This document shows, piece after piece, positions 56,586 through 64,000 of a stretch of 64,000 bases of DNA. Where the stretch lies: NCBI GenBank assembly GCA_015978205.1, contig JADWMM010000028.1, positions 62,001 through 126,000 of the forward strand, written 5' to 3'. The notes under the pieces were generated by a model, which was not told where the DNA came from, did not search any database, and worked only from the letters and a program-made list of their open reading frames with translations. Origin of the DNA: Alkaliphilus sp. NP8 (GTDB lineage: Bacteria; Bacillota; Clostridia; Peptostreptococcales; Natronincolaceae). A program made the translations under genes and the position numbers. Position 1 is the stretch's first letter; every line of letters begins with the position of its first letter.

Positions 56586-56611
56586 TTATTATAATTAAGG
56601 TGGTGTGTATT

Positions 56612-57037
56612 GTGGAAGTTTTGATAAAAGAGTTAAAGTCTAATAAGTGTAAAATTACGCCTCAAAGAATTGCTGTGTATAGAACAATTAAAGAGTCAAA
56701 AGATCATCCAAATGCTGAATCTGTTTTTAATAAATTGTATTCTACATACCCTACTATGAGCTTAGCAACTGTATATAAGTCACTAGAGCTATTTGTGAAA
56801 CTAGGGTTAATACAAGTAATAAATATTGGTGAAAACAGTTTTAGATATGATGGAAGAACAGATGATCACCAGCATATCGTATGTACTAAATGCTCCAAGA
56901 TTGAAGATATAGATAGTAATATTTTTGAAAATTTATCTTTACAGGTAGAAGATATTTCAAATTATGAAATTGAAAAACAACAACTTTGTTTTTATGGAGT
57001 TTGTGCTAAATGTGTTCACAAATCTAATTCTAAGTAA
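56612..57037 (+). CDS. Fur-family regulator, PerR-like by metal ligands
   Basis: A 141-residue protein with an N-terminal winged helix (KITPQRIAVYRTI, SLATVYKSLELF) and a C-terminal dimer domain with two CxxC zinc motifs (CTKC, CAKC). Compared with B. subtilis PerR, the regulatory-metal residues line up: His in DHPNAESVF, Asp in RYDGR, both His in DDHQH, and Asp in KIEDID. The last is Asp in peroxide sensors and Glu in Fur, so PerR-like sensing is favoured. Start GTG 56612-56614 has AAGGTGG upstream; an earlier GTG at 56600 overlaps that site. It converges with the cobalamin ATPase gene, eight bases apart, with no obvious terminator. Confidence 0.88.
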   Translation: MEVLIKELKSNKCKITPQRIAVYRTIKESKDHPNAESVFNKLYSTYPTMSLATVYKSLELFVKLGLIQVINIGENSFRYDGRTDDHQHIVCTKCSKIEDIDSNIFENLSLQVEDISNYEIEKQQLCFYGVCAKCVHKSNSK

Positions 57038-57044
57038 ATTTTTT

Positions 57045-57836
57045 TTATATTTTCAAGTTTGATAAAGGAATAACTTGTAAAGAGTTAGTATATTTATTCT
57101 TATCTACAATCATATTTATTTTATATGCTAATTGTAGATTTTTTTTTGTTATAACGTTTTCTGGATTACCCATTATTACTTGTTTTCCTTTATTAAGAAG
57201 TAGTATTTTATTACTATACCTAGCAGCTAAGTTTATATCATGAAGTGCTATAATAACAGTAATATTTTTTTGTTTATTCAATACTTTTAATAAATCTAGT
57301 ATTTCTATTTGATGATGCATGTCTAAGGCAGCTGTAGGCTCGTCTAATAAAATAATTTTAGGTTCTTGTGCTAATGCTCTTGCTATAACTACTCTTTGAC
57401 ATTCACCACCACTTAGTTCATTAATGTTCCTGTCTTTTAAATCCCAAGTGTTAGTTTTTTTCATTACTTCTTCTACTATAGAAATATCTGCTTCAGATTC
57501 TATTTGAAACCTTTTTATATAAGGATTTCTACCCATTAAGACTATATCATAAGCTGTAAAGTCATATTCAATATTTGTATTTTGAGGAACTACCCCTATC
57601 TGACGTGCCAATTCCTTTAACGAATATTTTTTTAGTTCTTTATTACCTAAAAATACAGTTCCTTCTTGTGGCGTTAAAGTAGAAGCTATATTTTTTAATA
57701 ATGTAGACTTTCCTGAACCATTTGGTCCTATTATAGTTATTATGTTTCCTTCAATAAATTCTAAATTTATATTGTCCAAAATTTTATTTTTATTATATGA
57801 AAACACTAATTTTTCTACTTTAATAGATTTACTCAC
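57045..57836 (-). CDS. btuD: Cobalamin-type ABC transporter ATP-binding protein
   Basis: A 263-residue ATPase of the FecCD/BtuCD class. Walker A GPNGSGKST, Q-loop IGVVPQN, signature ELSGGECQRVVIARAL, Walker B KIILLDEPTAAL, and ALHDINLAARYS (H-loop). Start is GTG 57834-57836, after GGTGGTGA. Third gene of btuF-C-D under the cobalamin riboswitch. The substrate, B12 or another corrinoid, follows from the riboswitch and not from the ATPase itself. Confidence 0.9.
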   Translation of the reverse strand: MSKSIKVEKLVFSYNKNKILDNINLEFIEGNIITIIGPNGSGKSTLLKNIASTLTPQEGTVFLGNKELKKYSLKELARQIGVVPQNTNIEYDFTAYDIVLMGRNPYIKRFQIESEADISIVEEVMKKTNTWDLKDRNINELSGGECQRVVIARALAQEPKIILLDEPTAALDMHHQIEILDLLKVLNKQKNITVIIALHDINLAARYSNKILLLNKGKQVIMGNPENVITKKNLQLAYKINMIVDKNKYTNSLQVIPLSNLKI

Positions 57837-57847
57837 ATATTCACCAC

Positions 57848-58885
57848 CTATACTGTTCGTTTTACTTTTCTAAGTAAATAAATAAAAAAAGGTCCTCCAG
57901 ATAAAGCAGTAATAATTCCAACAGGTACTTCAGTAGGGGCAATAATTGTTCTAGCTAATGTATCTGCAATAACTAGAAAAATACCTCCTAACAATCCACT
58001 TGCTGGTATTAGAATACGGTGATCTGGTCCAAAAATCAAACGTGTTATATGGGGAACTATAAGACCTACAAATCCAATTATACCACTAATAGAAACTAAA
58101 AAAGCAGTTATTAATACACTAGTTATTAAAATTATTTTCTTTGTATGTTCTGTATCAACTCCCATATTTTTAGCATTATCTTCTCCTAACAACATTATAT
58201 TTAAATCTTTAGCAAATATATATATTATACCGCTTCCTACTAAAACTGGAACTACAGCTATAAGTACATGATCCCATCCTCTTCCAGAAAAACTCCCTAG
58301 TGTCCAAAATGTAATTTTACTTATATCTTTAGTTGAAAGAGTCATTATAAATGACATTATAGCAGTAAAAAATTGACCCGTTGCAACTCCTGCTAATAAC
58401 AATGTAGTTACTGCTACTTTACCTTTTATCCTAGACATATTATATACAATTAGTGTGGCTAATAAAGCTCCTATGAATGCAAATATTGATACTGCACCCA
58501 TACCCAAAAACGTATTATTTAATTTTAATAAAATTGCTATAGAAGCACCTAGAGCTGCTCCTGAAGAGGTTCCTACAATAAAAGGATCAGCCATAGGATT
58601 CTTTAGCATTCCTTGAAAAGCTACACCTACTATTGATAAGCCATAACCTACCATAAAAGAAATTAATACTCTTGGTAATCTAATATTCTGTATTATAGAA
58701 ATATGTGAGTTCTGCATACCTGAAATATTAATATACTTTTTAATAACGGGTACTTTATTAAAAATAATCTTCATACTATCTACAACTGTTATATTAGCTA
58801 CTCCTATAATTACAGAAATAGATATTGTTATAAAAACGATTACTAATAATATCGAAAATATTTTAAAATAATTATGCTTTTTCAT
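57848..58885 (-). CDS. btuC: Cobalamin-type ABC transporter permease (FecCD/BtuC family)
   Basis: A 345-residue permease with about ten helices. Family signatures are RLPRVLISFMVGYGLSIVG, ADPFIVGTSSGAALGAS, and SGIIGFVGLIVPHITRLIFG. I chose ATG 58883-58885 because GGAGG lies eight bases upstream; an ATG five codons earlier overlaps that site. It comes between the binding protein and ATPase genes. Confidence 0.9.
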   Translation of the reverse strand: MKKHNYFKIFSILLVIVFITISISVIIGVANITVVDSMKIIFNKVPVIKKYINISGMQNSHISIIQNIRLPRVLISFMVGYGLSIVGVAFQGMLKNPMADPFIVGTSSGAALGASIAILLKLNNTFLGMGAVSIFAFIGALLATLIVYNMSRIKGKVAVTTLLLAGVATGQFFTAIMSFIMTLSTKDISKITFWTLGSFSGRGWDHVLIAVVPVLVGSGIIYIFAKDLNIMLLGEDNAKNMGVDTEHTKKIILITSVLITAFLVSISGIIGFVGLIVPHITRLIFGPDHRILIPASGLLGGIFLVIADTLARTIIAPTEVPVGIITALSGGPFFIYLLRKVKRTV

Positions 58886-58942
58886 ATATCTGTCCTCCAT
58901 AAAAACTATGGTAAATAATCCAACTATTATAGTGGGATTATT

Positions 58943-59920
58943 TTAATTAAATATTTCAGGATGTATAGATTTTGCAAACAACTCTAAAGCTTCCATTATT
59001 CTAACACCAGGTCTTGAAACTATATTAGGATCTAATAATTCTATTCTATCATTTTTAATAGCAGTCATTACATCATAGCCAGGTCTAGATTTTATATTAT
59101 TTCTTAACGTTTCAATCTCTTCCGAATTTAAATACTGACTTTCTGCAGTATGAGCAGGAGCTATATATACTTCTGGATCTTTCTCTATCATAGATTCTGT
59201 GCTGTATTGAGGGTAAGCATCTTTCACATCAGCTGCAATATTTTCTCCACCTGCTAAATTTATTAATTCATGTATAAATGATCCTTGTCCAGCTGTCATT
59301 AAAGGCTCGTCCCAAATTTGATAAAATACTCTTACATTCTCTGTATCTTTTACTTTATTAATAATGTCATCTCTTTTTTGTTCCATTTCATTTACAATTT
59401 CATTGGCATTTTCTTCTACATCCATTATTTTGCCAATTTCAAGTATATTGTTTAAAATATCATTTATAGTTTCAGATTCATAAACTATTGTATGAATTCC
59501 ATTATCTTGAATTTGATCTATAGCTTCAGTAGAAGATTCACTATATAAAAACACAACATCTGGGTCAAGCTCTAATATTTTTTCAATATTTATTGCAAGA
59601 GCATTTCCTACTTTTTCTTTTTCTAAAGCTTCTGTAGGATAATCACAATAATCAGATACTCCTACAACTTTATCTTCTGCACCTATAGAAAATAATATTT
59701 CTGTTACACTAGGAGCAATAGAAATGACTCTTTCAGGCTTTTCAGTTATAGTTATAGAGTTCCCAGTGTCATCTGTAACTTGGACTCTATAATTTCCCTC
59801 TTCTATATTTCCATCTACATTGTTTTGAATGTCATTTTCTGTTTCACTTGTACAACCTATAAAAAGCATAGATAGTAATGTTAATACTATCAAAAATACT
59901 GTTCCTCTTGATTTATTCAT
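58943..59920 (-). CDS. btuF: Cobalamin-type ABC transporter substrate-binding lipoprotein
   Basis: A 325-residue lipoprotein with lipobox LFIGC and an acidic linker. The TroA-like fold has ERVISIAPSVTEILFSIG, VVGVSDYCDYP, DPDVVFLYSES and a long central helix. This is the BtuF/HmuT family. Start ATG 59918-59920 follows AAAGGAGG. It is the first gene downstream of the cobalamin riboswitch, which supports a corrinoid ligand. Confidence 0.9.
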   Translation of the reverse strand: MNKSRGTVFLIVLTLLSMLFIGCTSETENDIQNNVDGNIEEGNYRVQVTDDTGNSITITEKPERVISIAPSVTEILFSIGAEDKVVGVSDYCDYPTEALEKEKVGNALAINIEKILELDPDVVFLYSESSTEAIDQIQDNGIHTIVYESETINDILNNILEIGKIMDVEENANEIVNEMEQKRDDIINKVKDTENVRVFYQIWDEPLMTAGQGSFIHELINLAGGENIAADVKDAYPQYSTESMIEKDPEVYIAPAHTAESQYLNSEEIETLRNNIKSRPGYDVMTAIKNDRIELLDPNIVSRPGVRIMEALELFAKSIHPEIFN

Positions 59921-59968
59921 AAAATTTTCCTCCTTTTATAGCTGAATATTAAATAATTAATACAAATA

Positions 59969-59996
59969 AAAAAATCCCATATCTATAAGATAGGGA
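59969..59996 (-). terminator. Cobalamin-riboswitch terminator
   Basis: TCCCaTATCT (from 59975) pairs imperfectly with AGATAGGGA (to 59996); on minus it is followed by TTTTTTTATTTG. Position between aptamer and btuF fits a transcriptional off-switch. Confidence 0.75.
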
Positions 59997-60039
59997 CTAT
60001 AAGGCGTAATAACAATCAACCTCTCCCTCCGAAGGTATT

Positions 60040-60205
60040 TATACTTAAAATTAGGCAGGTCTCCTGACTTGCGAATCATTTTACTTCAGCACCTTCCCAG
60101 CCGTAGCCAGTGGTATATTGCTGTTTCATCATCACTTACAGTAGCGGGGGCTGTATGGATTTTCACCATTTTCCCTTTTAAGCTTAAATAGCACCGTTTA
60201 TATTC
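60040..60205 (-). promoter_or_regulatory. Cobalamin riboswitch
   Basis: Minus strand shows ACGGTGCTATTTAAGC, GGGAAAATGGTGAAAATCCA, ACAGCCCCCGCTACTGTAA, CCACTGGCTACGGCTGGGAA, GGTGCTGAAGTAAAATGATT and the B12 box AAGTCAGGAGACCTGCC, in canonical order. It should repress btuFCD when adenosylcobalamin or a related form is abundant. Confidence 0.96.
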
Positions 60206-60220
60206 TATTTAATCGTTTTA

Positions 60221-60249
60221 ATAATATCAGAAAAAAAATATATTTTCAA
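60221..60249 (-). promoter_or_regulatory. Promoter of btuFCD
   Basis: Minus strand TTGAAA (60244-60249), 17 bases, TATTAT (60221-60226), just before the riboswitch and right after the hydrolase stop codon. Confidence 0.68.
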
Positions 60250-60260
60250 TAGATCAAAAT

Positions 60261-61571
60261 TTATACTTTAAAAGAAAAATATATCCTATTATCTCTTGAT
60301 ACTTTCTTTAACTCACTTATTTTTAATTTTTCTTCTATTAACGGACTTATTATACAAATACTATCTTGATCTTCTTCTTCATTTACATGTAAACTTAAAG
60401 TATACTCACCTTTAGGTAAGTTTCTAATCATAATCCACAAATACTCTTTTCCAAATTCAACATGTATACTTTCATATTTTGTAATAAATTTTTCTTTTAT
60501 TAGTTTAGAAACTATTTCTGTTTCATTTTTTAGTTCTATATTAATATGTTTTTTCAATATTAAACTTAAAGGATATTCTTTGAAAGTTTTATTACTTATA
60601 TGTTCTATAGGTTCACTAAATTGATAAATGTCTGAAATATATTTTATAGAACTTTTTAAAATATCGCCATGACTCGCTTCTATTATATACGTTTTAGCAT
60701 TAGGTATATTTGAGCTAGCAACTGTTACTGTACCGTCTCCTTTAATTGTCCTTAAAGTTCCTTTAACATATCCTTTTTTATTCTCTAATAATTCCTCTTT
60801 ATCTAATATTAAAAATTTATCTGTTTCCTTATTGGTACCTATAAAACAATATAAATTTTCAATTCTATTTATTAACATATCAATATTGTTATTTAAATAA
60901 TTTAATAAATCATTAGTACCTATAGTATATTCTCTAGGGTAAAATTCATAAGTATTTTCTGTTTTATAACATAACAATTCACCATAGTCATCTGAAGGTA
61001 TTAAGTCTTTTATACCAGGAAAATTTTCATGTAGTTTTTCAATATTTCCTTTACCTAATGGTATATCTAAAATTTTAGAAAATAACCAAATATATCCTCT
61101 ACGTATAATTTCAAATAATTGTTTTTCATTATGGTTTCTTTTAATTTCTTTTCCAGCATACCATAAATAATAGGCTTCAATATTTCCTTTATTAGGAGTT
61201 CCAAAACACATAAAATTTCTAATGTTAAATTTATAAGATCTACCTTGAATATAGGTACGTGCTACAATTCCACCCATACTATGGCATAGTAAATCTATTT
61301 TTTTATTAGAATTTTTATTTTCTACTTCAGTTATTAAAGGCTTTAAGAACTGTTCTACTATTTCTGTACAGCTTTTTCTCCAATCATAATAGCATATAAA
61401 TAAACTTTTATCTAACTCATATCCTAATTTTTCTAACTCAGATATAAACGGCTTATAAATCCAACTAGACATTCCAAAACTCCAGTTAATTTTACACCCT
61501 AACATTTCGCCTCCTATAGACCCCATTAGACCAGGAACAAATATAATTGGATTTAGTTTATTATCTTTCAT
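60261..61571 (-). CDS. LCAT-like alpha/beta hydrolase (lipase/acyltransferase family)
   Basis: A 436-residue protein with an alpha/beta-hydrolase N-terminal two-thirds: oxyanion region FVPGLMGSIGG, nucleophile elbow LLCHSMGGIVA, likely acid in IKGDGTVTVASS and His in EASHGDILK. This layout, including a DWR in YYDWRKS, follows the LCAT/phospholipase family. The last 100 residues look like a beta-rich domain (LPKGEYTLSLHV). There is no signal peptide, so it would act in the cytoplasm. Start ATG 61569-61571 with AAGGGAG upstream. Substrate unknown. Confidence 0.78.
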   Translation of the reverse strand: MKDNKLNPIIFVPGLMGSIGGEMLGCKINWSFGMSSWIYKPFISELEKLGYELDKSLFICYYDWRKSCTEIVEQFLKPLITEVENKNSNKKIDLLCHSMGGIVARTYIQGRSYKFNIRNFMCFGTPNKGNIEAYYLWYAGKEIKRNHNEKQLFEIIRRGYIWLFSKILDIPLGKGNIEKLHENFPGIKDLIPSDDYGELLCYKTENTYEFYPREYTIGTNDLLNYLNNNIDMLINRIENLYCFIGTNKETDKFLILDKEELLENKKGYVKGTLRTIKGDGTVTVASSNIPNAKTYIIEASHGDILKSSIKYISDIYQFSEPIEHISNKTFKEYPLSLILKKHINIELKNETEIVSKLIKEKFITKYESIHVEFGKEYLWIMIRNLPKGEYTLSLHVNEEEDQDSICIISPLIEEKLKISELKKVSRDNRIYFSFKV

Positions 61572-61633
61572 ACTTCTCCCTTCTTTCTTTCATTAATATT
61601 AATTATTTATATGCTATTTGTTTTCAAAAAATT

Positions 61634-61657
61634 AAAGTGGCATTAATATGCCACTTT
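61634..61657 (-). terminator. Terminator overlapping the DUF2225 stop
   Basis: AAAGTGGCAT (61634-61643), loop, ATGCCACTTT (61648-61657), with T-run on minus (TTTAATTTTTT). The DUF2225 stop codon lies in the hairpin. Confidence 0.88.
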
Positions 61658-62332
61658 TTGAGAATTATATTGTTCTTTTGCTAATCTCCAATGTTCTCTA
61701 GCTTTCAATTGAATTTGTCTTTTATTTTTAATATCAGGATGTTCTAGAGTTATACCGTACCATTGAATAGCCTCTTGGTATTTTCCTATTTTTCTATTTA
61801 ATTCTCCATTTAGATAAACTAAAGATACTTCATCTAAACCAGATTCTTCTACTCGTTCTTTTTCATAAGCATCTTCAAAACACTCTAATGTATGCTTTAA
61901 AAATTCTTGTTCTTTTGAACTATTAATCTCTCTATATAACCATGCAAGTCTTAAGCTTATACCACCTTTATAAGTTTTTGATTTGTTTAATATTTGAGCA
62001 ACTAACAGCGCCATTTTATAACTTTCTTCTGCTTCATGAAATGTTCTCTTATTTCCAAAACTACGTTCATTCCATTTAGAACCTATAGCTTTTTTAAGTA
62101 TATTAACTTGCTCTTTATTTATATTTTGAAATTCTTTTTCTGTAGCACTATACCCACACTTAGGACATACAAAAATATAGTAATATAGTGGATTTATATC
62201 ATTTTTATATATTACATTAAAATCATCTTCTCGTTTTTTTATTCTAAGAGGCCTGGTCCTAACTTTTTTAGTTTTAAATTTGTTTTTGCATACTGGACAA
62301 TTGCAGTCTTTATCATATAATAAATTTTCCAT
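61643..62332 (-). CDS. DUF2225 domain protein
   Basis: A 229-residue protein. The N-terminal third has two CxxC pairs, CNCPVCKNKF and FVCPKCGYSA, which probably bind zinc. The remainder is helical and TPR-like (KMALLVAQILNK, KYQEAIQWYGITLEHP). Function is unknown; the family is common in Clostridia and Bacilli. Start ATG 62330-62332 with AAGGAGG upstream. A terminator follows directly. Confidence 0.85.
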   Translation of the reverse strand: MENLLYDKDCNCPVCKNKFKTKKVRTRPLRIKKREDDFNVIYKNDINPLYYYIFVCPKCGYSATEKEFQNINKEQVNILKKAIGSKWNERSFGNKRTFHEAEESYKMALLVAQILNKSKTYKGGISLRLAWLYREINSSKEQEFLKHTLECFEDAYEKERVEESGLDEVSLVYLNGELNRKIGKYQEAIQWYGITLEHPDIKNKRQIQLKAREHWRLAKEQYNSQKVAY

Positions 62333-62401
62333 ATTGCTACCTCCTTAAACTGGATATATTATATCAAATTAAACTACAATTATCTATTAAATCTAATATA
62401 T

Positions 62402-63763
62402 TTATAATTTCCTTACTCCTTCTACAATAATTCCTTCTTTAGGTGGGTAATAATCTTTAGTTATCTTTTCTCTTTTAATTTCTTTTCCTTCTTCCTTATA
62501 AACCTTATACGTAATTACACGGTAACCTTTTTTAGGTTTTTTAATAATCTTCTTTTCATTTAAATACATATTTTCATCTTTCTTTATTTCTATTTTGGGG
62601 TCAATAACTTCAACAACTTCTGACTCCAAATCTATTGATATATTATCTGATTTTTTACTATGTATTTTTACAAAAAGTCTATTTCCATTAATAAAACTTT
62701 CTATGTAAATTGGATACTCTTTATTATTTTTAAATTTAAAATCTATATAACCATAAGAAACAGTTGCATCTTGCCCTAAAGGAACATAATTAACAGGCAA
62801 ACCATGATTCCGTCTGGCTATTACTTCTAAATTAGAGCGAACAGCTGCTTGATACAATGTTGTAGATACTTGACATACTCCACCACCTGTATCTGGCACT
62901 AACTCACCATTAATAATAACAGGTGCTTCTTTATAACCTGCTTCTGCACTTCTAGGTCCTGTACTCTTATTAAATGAAAATTCTTCATCCGGCATTAATA
63001 GCGTATTATTAATGCTATTTGAAGCTAATTTAATGTTCTCTGATCTACCTAATACTGCACTATTAAAAGTAGTACTATATTCTCCAATTAAGTCTTGGAT
63101 AACAATTAAATCTTTTTCTAATACTTTTGGACTAGGATTATAAGTAGATATATTAATTGGACTACTGTTTAGTTTTTTGATATTACTTACTATTTCTTTT
63201 TTCAAATTATTTTTTCTAACTTCTACACCTAAAATCTCCTTTCTAATTATAAACTTATTGTCTTTCCGTACGATTTTAGCATTTATAGGCTCTTTATTAA
63301 TAGATTGACTAACTCGCTCTATTATATTATCAATTTCGCCTAAATCATAATTTGGATCTAATTTAATTATTTCAGGATTTTTCTTCAGATCATTAATTTT
63401 TTTTATCCGTTCATAATAATTTCCAGATCTACCTATTCCATAGGCTTTAGAAATATAGTCATCAAATACATAATATAGACCTATATCTTCATAATAAAAG
63501 TTCCATATTTTATCATCATAAATTAATTTTATATTAAATGATGCTAATTGCTTTTCAAAAACTTGTTTTACTTTATCTTTAGCCACATTAGGTATAAGTC
63601 CTCCAACATTTACATTTTCAATATATATATTAGGATATATTTCTGAACTATTCAGCATTTTTATATTTAAAAACATAAATATAAAGCATGAAAAAATTAT
63701 TACTCCACTAATTATAAATAAATTTTTTTTAGAAAAACTTTTTATAGGAGTATTAGGTCCCAT
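62402..63763 (-). CDS. VanW family protein
   Basis: A 453-residue protein with one N-terminal membrane anchor (about 14-36), an extracellular peptidoglycan-binding-like region (about 45-220), the VanW domain (about 225-375; EFSFNKSTGPRSAEAGYKEA, GGGVCQVSTTLYQAA, RRNHGLPVNYVPLGQDATV), and a C-terminal G5-like tail. VanW first appeared in vancomycin gene clusters; its function is unknown and no resistance genes are near. Start ATG 63761-63763 follows GAGGTGG. It is preceded by a partial gene on the same strand. Confidence 0.9.
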   Translation of the reverse strand: MGPNTPIKSFSKKNLFIISGVIIFSCFIFMFLNIKMLNSSEIYPNIYIENVNVGGLIPNVAKDKVKQVFEKQLASFNIKLIYDDKIWNFYYEDIGLYYVFDDYISKAYGIGRSGNYYERIKKINDLKKNPEIIKLDPNYDLGEIDNIIERVSQSINKEPINAKIVRKDNKFIIRKEILGVEVRKNNLKKEIVSNIKKLNSSPINISTYNPSPKVLEKDLIVIQDLIGEYSTTFNSAVLGRSENIKLASNSINNTLLMPDEEFSFNKSTGPRSAEAGYKEAPVIINGELVPDTGGGVCQVSTTLYQAAVRSNLEVIARRNHGLPVNYVPLGQDATVSYGYIDFKFKNNKEYPIYIESFINGNRLFVKIHSKKSDNISIDLESEVVEVIDPKIEIKKDENMYLNEKKIIKKPKKGYRVITYKVYKEEGKEIKREKITKDYYPPKEGIIVEGVRKL

Positions 63764-63839
63764 ACATGACCACCTCTAAATATATCAATATGCTTAATAT
63801 ATACTATTTTTATTTTTAAAAAATATTCGTATTATACTT

Positions 63840-64000
63840 TTAATTTTCCCAATATATTTTTATTTCATCTCCATTGTTGAGCAAATCTGTATAATTTGCA
63901 TCCTCACCATTTAAAATAAGCATTAACTTTCCTTTAACCTCACTACGATCAAACTCAATAAAATCAAAAATATCTACAAATATAATGTCTCTATTCTTTT
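63840..64000 (-). CDS. 3' end of an unidentified gene (cut by window edge)
   Basis: On the minus strand an open frame enters from the right edge and ends with TAA at 63840-63842, giving 53 visible residues. The last ones read LMLILNGEDANYTDLLNNGD and then EIKIYWEN. This looks like a small beta-grasp-like tail; a similar ending occurs, as far as I recall, in clostridial FtsA-like proteins, but that is a weak guess. It is 77 bases upstream of vanW on the same strand. Confidence 0.55.
   Translation of the reverse strand, partial: KNRDIIFVDIFDFIEFDRSEVKGKLMLILNGEDANYTDLLNNGDEIKIYWEN

Larger units (their letters stand above)
59921..60260 (-). other. Noncoding leader upstream of btuF
   Basis: The 340 bases contain promoter, cobalamin aptamer and terminator described separately. 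No gene seen. Confidence 0.8.

Noticed and set aside
62402-63763. VanW gene considered as evidence of vancomycin resistance
   Set aside because: No vanA/B-type ligase, vanX, vanH or vanRS in the window; VanW-domain proteins are widespread in clostridia.

Overview
The window is low-GC, AT-rich DNA from an anaerobic, amino-acid-fermenting member of the Firmicutes, class Clostridia. It resembles the Peptostreptococcales/Tissierellales more than saccharolytic Clostridium. The pointers are a complete selenocysteine-containing glycine reductase operon in the same order as in Clostridioides difficile, an [FeFe] bifurcating hydrogenase, a membrane pyrophosphatase, a spore-associated YtaF protein, TTG/GTG starts behind strong Shine-Dalgarno sites, and an ECF/TudS pair known from C. 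difficile. I cannot name the species. Nearly every gene is on the minus strand; only mscS, ytaF, tyrS and a fur-family gene are on plus. I saw no tRNA, rRNA, CRISPR array, transposase or prophage gene.

Layout, left to right (transcription mostly runs right to left). 1-3.7 kb: a partial TudS-like desulfidase, an ECF S-component, RNase R, DUF1294. 3.7-6.1 kb: secG-hppA. 6.2-12.2 kb: the glycolytic run gap-pgk-tpi-gpmI-eno, with rpoN upstream (12.4-13.8 kb). 14-21 kb: a nucleoside-type (BMP/NupOPQ) ABC importer whose permease/ATPase genes share an operon with a YjjI-family glycyl radical enzyme and its activase. 21.2-29.5 kb: grdX-trxB-trxA-grdE-grdA-grdB-grdC-grdD behind a tandem glycine riboswitch and terminator; grdA and grdB each contain an in-frame UGA read as selenocysteine. 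29.6-31.1 kb: degV, trmL. 31.3-35.7 kb: ribD-ribE-ribBA-ribH plus a HAD phosphatase under an FMN riboswitch. 35.8-37.4 kb: thiC under a TPP riboswitch. 37.5-43 kb: single genes (YhhN-like, MscS, threonine synthase-like, nfo, ogt, DUF3870). 43.2-45.6 kb: dipeptide epimerase plus a DUF819 transporter with a Fur-like box in the promoter. 45.8-52.9 kb: NitT/TauT-type ABC transporter, TM1266-type regulator, HydABC hydrogenase. 53.3-55.6 kb: ytaF and T-box-controlled tyrS. 55.6-60.2 kb: Cof-type HAD, a PerR-like regulator and a BtuFCD-type importer under a cobalamin riboswitch. 60.3-64 kb: LCAT-like hydrolase, DUF2225, VanW protein and the 3' end of one more gene.

Physiology: glycine is reduced to acetyl phosphate by GrdABCDE using thioredoxin electrons, glycolysis supplies ATP and NADH, HydABC vents excess reductant as H2, and HppA recovers pyrophosphate energy as an ion gradient. 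Five metabolite- or tRNA-sensing leaders (glycine, FMN, TPP, cobalamin, T-box Tyr) each end in a recognisable intrinsic terminator. The most interesting unexplained items are the YjjI/YjjW-nucleoside transporter operon, the TM1266-ABC transporter block next to the hydrogenase, the rib-operon HAD phosphatase, the ECF-TudS pair and the Fur-like box on the DUF819/epimerase operon.
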